64,000 bases of DNA from NCBI RefSeq assembly GCF_000210095.1, contig NC_021039.1, forward strand, positions 2,015,898-2,079,897. Reading direction: 5' to 3'. Shown piece after piece: positions 25,862 to 32,373 of the stretch. This DNA is from Ruminococcus champanellensis 18P13 = JCM 17042. GTDB lineage: Bacteria > Bacillota > Clostridia > Oscillospirales > Ruminococcaceae. The notes beneath the pieces are model-generated. The model made no database searches, was not told where the DNA came from, and saw nothing but the letters and a program-made list of their open reading frames with translations. The position numbers and the translations under genes are program-made. Numbering within the stretch: the first letter of the stretch is position 1; each line of letters starts with the position of its first letter.

Positions 25862-26448
25862 TGATATCCGATTCCTCTCACTGTTCGTATATGCTGTACT
25901 CCGTCTGCGTCCAGCTTTTCCCGCAGCCGCCGGATATGTACGGAAAGGGTATTGTCATCCACATATTCCCCGTGCTGATCCCAAAGACAATTTAGAATCT
26001 GTTCCCGGGTCACCACTCTGCCGCTGTTGATTTGCAGGTACTGTACCAGCTTGCGTTCCGTGGCGGTGAGGGTATCCGGCAGCGGCGTATTGCCCTTGGA
26101 ACGACGGATCTGCACCCGAATCCGGGCAATCAGCTCCCGGAGCCGGAAGGGCTTTGTAATGTAATCATCCGCCCCAAGCTCCAGCCCATGTACAATATCT
26201 GCCTCGTCATCACGGGCGGTAAGGAACACCACCGGGCAGTTCTCTTTTTGGCGGATCCTTTTGCAAAAATCATAGCCGCAGCCGTCCGGCAAGGATACAT
26301 CCAGCAAAATCAGATCCACTCCCTGGCAGCTTTCCTCCGCTTGATCCAGGGTACGGGCATGCCGCACTGCGAACTGCTCCGCCTCCAGGGCGAAAATCAG
26401 GCTTTCCGCCATTGCTGTATCGTCCTCCACCAACAGGATTTGATCCAT
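25846..26448 (-). CDS. OmpR family response regulator
   Basis: The receiver domain has the acidic pair E-D-D near residue 8, the phosphoacceptor Asp at about 50 (LILLDVSLPDG) and the late Lys (ITKPF). The C-terminal winged helix ends with VRGIGYQW. The ATG at 26448 has AGAGG 7 bases before it; the frame extends to an ATG at 26547, which lies upstream of the promoter. A clean promoter on the minus strand, TTTACA (26503-26508)-N17-TATAAT (26480-26485), precedes it. Confidence 0.93.
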   Translation of the reverse strand: MDQILLVEDDTAMAESLIFALEAEQFAVRHARTLDQAEESCQGVDLILLDVSLPDGCGYDFCKRIRQKENCPVVFLTARDDEADIVHGLELGADDYITKPFRLRELIARIRVQIRRSKGNTPLPDTLTATERKLVQYLQINSGRVVTREQILNCLWDQHGEYVDDNTLSVHIRRLREKLDADGVQHIRTVRGIGYQWIES

Positions 26449-26479
26449 ATCGACGCCTCTCTTCTGTTTCGTTTGTTTC

Positions 26480-26508
26480 ATTATATAATATTCAGAAAGA
26501 TTTGTAAA
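26480..26508 (-). promoter_or_regulatory. Promoter of the two-component operon
   Basis: On the minus strand TTTACA (26503-26508) and TATAAT (26480-26485) are 17 bases apart, about 30 bases before the response regulator start. Confidence 0.75.
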
Positions 26509-26534
26509 GATGTCATGATTCGAGGGATTTCCTC

Positions 26535-26578
26535 TTGACAAAGCCACAGAAAGAGAGTAAAATTGAAAATGATTCTTA
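26535..26578 (+). promoter_or_regulatory. Promoter with Fur/Zur-like box
   Basis: TTGACA (26535-26540) and TAAAAT (26558-26563) are 17 bases apart. Right after the -10 box, TGAAAATGATTCTTA (26564-26578) matches 11 of 14 positions of the 7-1-7 Fur family consensus TGATAAT-N-ATTATCA. It probably allows the first gene to repress its own zinc-uptake operon. Confidence 0.65.
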
Positions 26579-26600
26579 ATTTGATTTTGGAGGGATCCTT

Positions 26601-27029
26601 TTGGAACGGAATGCAGGCTATCATACCCGGCAAAAGGCTATGATCTATCAATATATTCTGGACAACCGACAGCGGCACATCACCGCTACGGATATTGCCA
26701 GTTTTCTTGCGGCTGAGGGAACACCTGTGGGGATTGCCACCATTTATCGCTATCTGGACAAGCTGGTGGAGCAGGGGGAGATCCGGAAGTACATTATGGA
26801 TGAAAAAAGCAGTGCCTGCTATCAGTATGTAGAGGAGCATGCGACCTGTCCGCTGCATTTTCACTTAAAATGTGTGCGATGCGGAAAGCTGATCCACACG
26901 GATTGTAGCTACCTGCAGCAGATCGATCGACACATCCTGGAGCATCACGGCTTTCATGTGGATCATTCCAAAACCGTATTTTATGGGGTGTGTCAGGAGT
27001 GCAGTCAGACAGAGGAGGATAAGAAGTGA
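26601..27029 (+). CDS. Fur family transcriptional regulator (probably Zur)
   Basis: A winged helix (ITATDIASFL and TIYRYLDKL) is followed by the metal-binding dimerisation domain with HFHLKCVRCGKL and CQEC, the two Cys pairs of the structural zinc site. The start is a TTG at 26601 with GGAGGG 6 bases before it; no ATG is suitably placed. It overlaps the zinc-binding lipoprotein gene by 4 bases, so zinc control is the likeliest role, but Fur or PerR function cannot be excluded from sequence. Confidence 0.9.
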   Translation: MERNAGYHTRQKAMIYQYILDNRQRHITATDIASFLAAEGTPVGIATIYRYLDKLVEQGEIRKYIMDEKSSACYQYVEEHATCPLHFHLKCVRCGKLIHTDCSYLQQIDRHILEHHGFHVDHSKTVFYGVCQECSQTEEDKK

Positions 27030-27991
27030 AAAAATGGATGCTATGGCTCATGACCCTTTGTCTTGGTATAAGCATGCTGAGCGGATGCACCTGGCCGGGA
27101 GAGCAGTCCGATGGCACTCTGCATGTAGTGACCACTGTTTTCCCCAGCTATGATTTTACCCGACAGATTGCCGGGGACTATGCTCAAGTCACCATGCTGC
27201 TGACTCCCGGCGCAGAAAGCCATTCCTATGAGCCAACCCCGGCGGATGTGCTGCGGATCCAGCAGTGCGACCTGTTTGTGTATATCGGCGGAGAGTCCGA
27301 GGTCTGGGTGGAGGAGATCCTCCAGAGTCTGGAAGGGAAGAATATCCGGACCCTGCGGCTCTTTGATTGTGTTGCACCATTGGAGGAGGAAGAGATCGAG
27401 GGGGCTGACCAAGGGCACGAACATGAACATGCCCATGAGGAAGAAACGGAATATGACGAGCATATCTGGACAGCACCCCAGAATGCCCTTGCCATGTCGA
27501 AGGCAATTGCGGATTCCCTGGAAGCTGCGGATCCGGCCCATGCAGATGCATACCGGCAGAAGCTGGAGGCATACAGCAAGGAGCTGACGGAACTGGATGC
27601 CGACTTTTCCAGAACGGTTTCAGAGGGAAAGCGGCGGGAAATCGTGTTTGGTGACCGGTTTCCGTTCCGGTATTTTGCCCACGCCTACGAACTGGAGTAC
27701 TATGCGGCATTTTCCGGATGCAGCAGCGAAACGGAAGCCAGCCCTGCTACCATGTCCTTTCTGATCCGACAGGTCAAGGAGGACAGGATCCCTCTGGTGT
27801 TCTACACAGAGTCCTCTAACCATAAGATTGCTGATCGGCTTGCAGAAGCTACCGGTGCAAAGACTGCGCTGTTTCATTCCTGCAACAATGTAAGCAAGGA
27901 AGAATTGGAGTCCGGTGCAACCTATGTATCTTTGATGCGGCAGAATCTTGATACACTGGAACATGCGCTGAATGACGAGTTAGGAGCATAA
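27026..27991 (+). CDS. znuA: Zinc ABC transporter substrate-binding lipoprotein
   Basis: A lipoprotein signal (LSGC, Cys 21) is followed by a cluster A-I metal-binding fold. Metal ligands are suggested by His 66 (ESHSYEP) and His 146 (DEHIWTA), and a His/Glu-rich loop (about residues 130-140, HEHEHAHEEE) is typical of zinc-specific members. The segment where many ZnuA proteins have a third His reads GDRFPFRYF, as in a clostridial subgroup. It overlaps the Fur-type gene and is followed 2 bases later by the permease. No ATPase gene is adjacent. Confidence 0.92.
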   Translation: MKKWMLWLMTLCLGISMLSGCTWPGEQSDGTLHVVTTVFPSYDFTRQIAGDYAQVTMLLTPGAESHSYEPTPADVLRIQQCDLFVYIGGESEVWVEEILQSLEGKNIRTLRLFDCVAPLEEEEIEGADQGHEHEHAHEEETEYDEHIWTAPQNALAMSKAIADSLEAADPAHADAYRQKLEAYSKELTELDADFSRTVSEGKRREIVFGDRFPFRYFAHAYELEYYAAFSGCSSETEASPATMSFLIRQVKEDRIPLVFYTESSNHKIADRLAEATGAKTALFHSCNNVSKEELESGATYVSLMRQNLDTLEHALNDELGA

Positions 27992-27993
27992 CC

Positions 27994-28833
27994 ATGAACG
28001 ATTTTTACAGTATGCTGACACCGGAATTTCTCACGGTGATCCTGCTGCCAGCACTGATCGGCGGCATTGCAGTGACCCTTTGCTCCAGCCTGCTGGGGGT
28101 GAGTCTGGTACTCAAGCGGTATTCCATGATCGGGGACGGGCTGTCCCATGTGGGCTTTGGCGCCCTGTCCGTAGCAGCAGTCATGAATCTGGCACCTCTG
28201 AAGGTTGCGATTCCTGTGGTGATCCTGGCAGCGGTATTTCTTCTGCGGCTTTCGGAGCACTCCCAGCTGAAAGGGGATTCCGCCATTGCGATTTTCTCCA
28301 CCTCCGCCCTTGCCATCGGCGTGCTGGTATCCTCCAAAGCCGGGCTGACCAATGACGTAAGCCACTATATGTTCGGCAGTATTCTTGCCATGAGCCGGGA
28401 GGATGTGCTGCTGAGCGTGGTGCTGTCTCTGCTGGTGATTGCCGCATACATGCTGCTGTATCACAAGATCTACGCCATTACCTTTGACGAGGATTTTGCA
28501 AAAGCCACCGGCACCAATGTACGGTTTTACAATCTGCTGCTGGCGGTGCTGACCGCTGTTACTGTGGTGCTTGGCATGATGATGATGGGGGCGCTGCTGA
28601 TCTCCAGTCTGATTATTTTTCCTTCTGTTACCGCTATGCGAGTCTGCCGCAGCTTCCGGAGCGTGGTGATCTGTGCCGCTTTGGTATCGGTGGTCTGCTT
28701 CCTGTTCGGCTTTTTCCTGTCCCTGACCTTTGATACCGCACCGGGCGCAAGCGTTGTAGTGGCGAACCTGGTGGTATTCCTGCTCTTTACACTGATCGGC
28801 AGACTGCGCAGCGGCGGCAAAGCTACTGCTTGA
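27994..28833 (+). CDS. znuB: Zinc/manganese ABC transporter permease
   Basis: This ABC-3 family permease has about eight membrane segments and the family's GDGLSHVGFGAL and MMMGALLISSLIIFPS segments. Length (279 residues) is normal. It imports metal delivered by the lipoprotein encoded just upstream. The usual order has an ATP-binding protein between or beside these two genes, but none is present; the next genes are on the other strand. Its last 11 bases overlap a small gene on the minus strand. Confidence 0.92.
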   Translation: MNDFYSMLTPEFLTVILLPALIGGIAVTLCSSLLGVSLVLKRYSMIGDGLSHVGFGALSVAAVMNLAPLKVAIPVVILAAVFLLRLSEHSQLKGDSAIAIFSTSALAIGVLVSSKAGLTNDVSHYMFGSILAMSREDVLLSVVLSLLVIAAYMLLYHKIYAITFDEDFAKATGTNVRFYNLLLAVLTAVTVVLGMMMMGALLISSLIIFPSVTAMRVCRSFRSVVICAALVSVVCFLFGFFLSLTFDTAPGASVVVANLVVFLLFTLIGRLRSGGKATA

Positions 28834-28966
28834 TCTGCTGTCTGCTGCCGTTCCAGATGCGGATCTGTTCCGTGTCGGGGACGGCAGTGCTTTGCGTTGG
28901 GGGCGTTTTGATGGGTCTGGGGGTATAGATCTTCATTGCAACCTCTTGTTCCTGCTTTTCATCCAT
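28823..28966 (-). CDS. Small uncharacterised protein, 47 residues
   Basis: The ATG at 28966 has AAGGAG 9 bases before it, and the frame runs to a TAG at 28823-28825. The product is polar and rich in Pro, Thr and Gln (IYTPRPIKTPPTQ in the middle), with no membrane segment. It starts 16 bases after the helical protein gene at 28983-29414 and is probably co-transcribed with it. Its tail overlaps znuB. Support is the ribosome site and position only. Confidence 0.5.
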   Translation of the reverse strand: MDEKQEQEVAMKIYTPRPIKTPPTQSTAVPDTEQIRIWNGSRQQIKQ

Positions 28967-28982
28967 GGTTATGCACTCCTTT

Positions 28983-29414
28983 TTATAAAAATGGCTTCAG
29001 CTCATTGACAAATGCCTGTTCATGCTCCAGGATCTTCTGTCCCTGGATCTGTAACTGTGCAGGCACCTTTTCACTGTGGTTCAGATGCTGTACCAGCTGG
29101 ATGATGCCCATCTGGCTGCCCTGCATCATCATCTTTGCCAGCTTTTCGTCTGTCACATGGCATGCTGTCTTCCACCGGATCATCAGATCCATCCACAGTT
29201 TCAGCATGCAGCCCGGCTCAGTTGGCACATCATACAGTCCCTGGATCTGCTGGGTCAGTTGATCTTTCTGCTGCTGGTAATATTGCAGCTGTCTGTAAAG
29301 TGTCAGCTTAAAATGTTCATTTTTCGCCTTGGAGAGGATCCCACGAATCGCATCGGCGCCCAGTGCCGCATTGTAATAAAAGGCATTGAGCAGGGAAAGC
29401 ATTTGCTTTTTCAT
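28983..29414 (-). CDS. Uncharacterised helical protein
   Basis: The product of about 143 residues is predicted to be all helical and rich in Gln, Met and Leu, as in ferritin-like or CotF-like four-helix bundles, but no metal-binding pattern was recognised. The ATG at 29414 follows AAGGA at a long spacing of about 12 bases; an upstream ATG (29426) abuts that site. It probably forms a two-gene unit with the 47-residue protein. Function is unknown. Confidence 0.65.
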   Translation of the reverse strand: MKKQMLSLLNAFYYNAALGADAIRGILSKAKNEHFKLTLYRQLQYYQQQKDQLTQQIQGLYDVPTEPGCMLKLWMDLMIRWKTACHVTDEKLAKMMMQGSQMGIIQLVQHLNHSEKVPAQLQIQGQKILEHEQAFVNELKPFL

Positions 29415-29532
29415 AAAATTCCACATTCCTTCCGGTGTTGCCCTTGCTTTTTTGCTGTGCATTTGTTATACTAATAGTGTATCATGTTTTGCGCCGTTTA
29501 AACATGGCGTTTCAAAGATCGGAGTCGGTTTT

Positions 29533-30078
29533 ATGACCAATCAGAAAACCAGTTTATCCAAAGCCATGCTGCTGGGCATCGGCAGTATGCTTTTGTCTGA
29601 AATTCTCTGCCTATTTGTGGCATTCAGCTGTGCCATGCTTGCAGTTTCCGTGCCTGCCGCCAAGTGGTTCAGTCTCCTTTGCACCACTGGAATCCATTTG
29701 GGACTGATGGCAGATTATGCTGTAAAAATCGCAAAGCGGGATCGGGTGGAGGAACGCCGCTTTCAGCAGCCCTATCGACAAAGCCGTCCCTTCTGGATGG
29801 CTCTTGCATCCATTTCACCTTTGCTTTTGCTGTGGGTTCTGCTTCTTCTGTGCCGGATCGGCAGCTGGGGGGATTTCTTGCCGGCGTACCGGCTGCTCAA
29901 TGCCCATTACTTTCAGCTTTTGAATTTGCTGACCGGATCCGGTACCCTGGCGGATGTGAGTCTGGGGCGTTTGTGCGTGATTCCTCTGTGCTTTCTGGTG
30001 ACGTTTTTATGCATTGTGGCAGCCTACTGGGTGGGCTATTCTGGAAAATCCACAACGGACATGCAGTACGAGAGCTGA
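29533..30078 (+). CDS. Uncharacterised membrane protein
   Basis: This protein of 181 residues has four hydrophobic segments (about residues 10-32, 42-62, 88-110 and 148-170). GGAG precedes the ATG at 29533 by 8 bases. It is 26 bases upstream of the AI-2E family gene in the same direction. No known family was recognised. Confidence 0.72.
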   Translation: MTNQKTSLSKAMLLGIGSMLLSEILCLFVAFSCAMLAVSVPAAKWFSLLCTTGIHLGLMADYAVKIAKRDRVEERRFQQPYRQSRPFWMALASISPLLLLWVLLLLCRIGSWGDFLPAYRLLNAHYFQLLNLLTGSGTLADVSLGRLCVIPLCFLVTFLCIVAAYWVGYSGKSTTDMQYES

Positions 30079-30104
30079 TTGCTCAAAAAGATTGGAGAAG
30101 GCTT

Positions 30105-31424
30105 ATGAAATTCCGGTTTAATTCTCATTATAATACCATTGCTGCCTATGTGGTACTGGTGTTTGCGGTCTGTCTGGCACTGGTGGCGGTGGTGTTTCGC
30201 TTCAGCACGCTGATGGAATATGTACACCGTCTGTTCAAGGTGATTGCGCCCATTACCTGGGGCATTGTGATCGCCTATCTGAGCACGCCGTTGCTGACCT
30301 TTTTTGAAAAATATCTGAAGAAGTGGATCAACCGGAAAAAGGAACATAATAAGCTGATCCGTGTGATTTCCATCTTCCTGTGTATGTCCATTCTGATCCT
30401 GTCCATCGTGGGCATCGTGTACGCTGTAATCCCGGAGATCATCAGCAGTATGAAAAACATCTTTACTTTGCTGCCGGATTATCTGAACAACCTACAGCAG
30501 TATCTGACCAATCGGTTCAATTCCTTCATTCAGGATAATCCAGAGCTGGGGGAGAAGCTGACCAACAGCTTCTCCAGTATGCAGGATATGCTGTTGGGAC
30601 TGGCGGATGAATACAGTCCCAAGCTGGACAGTCTGCTGGACAAGGACGGCGTGGTGGCAAATGTAACCAGCAGTGCCTATGCATTTCTCATTACGCTGAA
30701 GGATTTTTGCCTGGGTCTGTTTGTTTCGGTGTATCTGCTGTACAGCAAGGAATTGTTCCTGGCGCAGATCAAAAAAGTGGTGCATGCGCTCTTTTCCAAG
30801 CGGCACTGTGAGTTCATTTTCCGCATCGCTTCCCGCACCAATTATACCTTCATGCATTTCTTCTCCGGTAAGGCAGTGGATTCCCTGATTATCGGCATGC
30901 TGTGCTTCATCATTCTCACCATCATGAAAATGCCTTATGTGCTGTTGATCTCCATTCTCGTAGGCGTTACCAATATGCTGCCCTTTTTCGGCCCCATTAT
31001 CGGAGCCGTGCCCAGTGGTCTGCTGATCCTGCTGTCCGAGCCGGATCGAACGCTGGCGTTTGTAATTTTCATCATTCTGCTGCAACAGTTTGACGGTAAC
31101 ATTCTCGGTCCAAAGATCCTGGGCAATTCTCTGGGCTTGTCACCCTTCTGGATTATGTTTGCAATTTTCCTGGGCGGCGGCATGTTCAATTTCCTGGGGA
31201 TGGTGGCATTTGTACCGCTGTTCGCCGTACTGTATGCCTTCTTCCGGGACAGCGTGAACCAGCGGCTTTCCAAAAAGCACCTACCTGTAGGCAGTGAAGC
31301 GTATATGTCTCCCGGCATGATCACTCGGGAAAATCCAAAGCCGGTGCCAGCTGAAAAGCCTGCGGATACTAAAAAACAAACGGAGGACAAACCACATGAT
31401 ACAACAGATTCAAAAGGAAATTGA
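30105..31424 (+). CDS. AI-2E family (PerM-like) membrane transporter
   Basis: Seven or eight membrane segments, a long extracytoplasmic loop after the second or third helix, and the conserved FGPIIGAVPSGLL and GNILGPKILGNSLGLSPFW segments identify the AI-2E/UPF0118 family. Members export autoinducer-2 or exchange ions; the substrate here is unknown. The ATG at 30105 has GGAGAAGG before it; the open frame continues upstream without a plausible start. The C-terminus has a Pro/Lys/Asp-rich tail. nadA starts inside its last 29 bases. Confidence 0.88.
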   Translation: MKFRFNSHYNTIAAYVVLVFAVCLALVAVVFRFSTLMEYVHRLFKVIAPITWGIVIAYLSTPLLTFFEKYLKKWINRKKEHNKLIRVISIFLCMSILILSIVGIVYAVIPEIISSMKNIFTLLPDYLNNLQQYLTNRFNSFIQDNPELGEKLTNSFSSMQDMLLGLADEYSPKLDSLLDKDGVVANVTSSAYAFLITLKDFCLGLFVSVYLLYSKELFLAQIKKVVHALFSKRHCEFIFRIASRTNYTFMHFFSGKAVDSLIIGMLCFIILTIMKMPYVLLISILVGVTNMLPFFGPIIGAVPSGLLILLSEPDRTLAFVIFIILLQQFDGNILGPKILGNSLGLSPFWIMFAIFLGGGMFNFLGMVAFVPLFAVLYAFFRDSVNQRLSKKHLPVGSEAYMSPGMITRENPKPVPAEKPADTKKQTEDKPHDTTDSKGN

Positions 31425-32319
31425 ACAGGTTAAACAAAAACTGGATGTGGCAATTATGGCACACAGCTACCAGGGGCATGAGATCCTGGAGGTAGCGGAC
31501 GCAGTGGGGGACAGCTTTCAGCTGAGCAAGCAGGCACAGGCTTGCGGTCAGTCCAGAATCCTGCTGTGCGGCGTGCATTTTATGGCGGAAACCGCAAAGC
31601 TGCTTTCTCCGGAAAAGCAGGTATACCTTGCCCATCCAGGGGCGGTATGCCCTATGGCGGAGCAATTTACTCCGGAGCAGATTCTGGCGGAAAAGGAAAA
31701 GTATCCGGGTTGCAAGGTGGTGGCATATATCAACACCACAGCTGCATTAAAGGCGGTCAGCGATGTGTGCGTCACTTCCTCCTCTGCGGAGCAGATCGTC
31801 CGGAACATAGATGCGGAGGATATCCTCTTTATTCCCGACTGCAACCTGGGCAGTTATGTCCAGAGCCGGGTACCGGAAAAGCGGATTCACCTGCTTTCCG
31901 GTGGATGCCCGGTACATGCTTCCGTAGAGCCGGAGGATCTGGCTGCGGCACGGGTACTGCATCCGGGTGTGGAGATTCTGGTGCATCCGGAGTGCCGGAA
32001 GGAGGTCACTGCCGCAGCGGATTTTGCCGGTGCAACCTCTGCCATCATGGCGTATGCCAAGCAATCGGACAAGGATGCATTTATCATCGGCACCGAGATC
32101 AGCATCACGGAGCACTTACAGTATGCCTGCCCGGACAAGCAGTTTTATGATCTATCCAAAAAGCTGATCTGTCCGGATATGAAGCTGACCACGTTGATGG
32201 ATGTGCTCCATACCCTACGACAGATCGCCGGGGATACCGCCCAGGAGATCCTGATCCCGCCGGAGATTCAGTCCGCCGCCCGGCATTCCATTGAAGAAAT
32301 GCTTCGGCTGGGAAATTGA
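31396..32319 (+). CDS. nadA: Quinolinate synthase
   Basis: NadA makes quinolinate from iminoaspartate and dihydroxyacetone phosphate using a 4Fe-4S cluster. Motifs AHSYQGHEI near the start, the Cys of GAVCPMA, HPECRKEV and the late CPDMKLTTL fit the three cluster ligands. Length (307 residues) is typical. It overlaps the AI-2E family gene by 29 bases. nadB and nadC, which usually accompany it, are absent here. Confidence 0.94.
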   Translation: MIQQIQKEIEQVKQKLDVAIMAHSYQGHEILEVADAVGDSFQLSKQAQACGQSRILLCGVHFMAETAKLLSPEKQVYLAHPGAVCPMAEQFTPEQILAEKEKYPGCKVVAYINTTAALKAVSDVCVTSSSAEQIVRNIDAEDILFIPDCNLGSYVQSRVPEKRIHLLSGGCPVHASVEPEDLAAARVLHPGVEILVHPECRKEVTAAADFAGATSAIMAYAKQSDKDAFIIGTEISITEHLQYACPDKQFYDLSKKLICPDMKLTTLMDVLHTLRQIAGDTAQEILIPPEIQSAARHSIEEMLRLGN

Positions 32320-32340
32320 GCAGAAAATTGCATATAAAAA

Positions 32341-32373
32341 AACAGCCATCGGAAACCCGGTGGCTGGTTTCAT
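32341..32373. terminator. Bidirectional terminator between nadA and the esterase gene
   Basis: A 10-base-pair stem (32343-32352 with 32357-32366, one G-T pair) has a 4-base loop, with A's on the left and T's on the right. It ends two convergent genes. Confidence 0.82.

Noticed and set aside
30092-30104. Start of the AI-2E family gene far upstream at 29664
   Set aside because: The extra 147 codons overlap another membrane protein gene in a different frame, and a good ribosome site lies directly before 30105.
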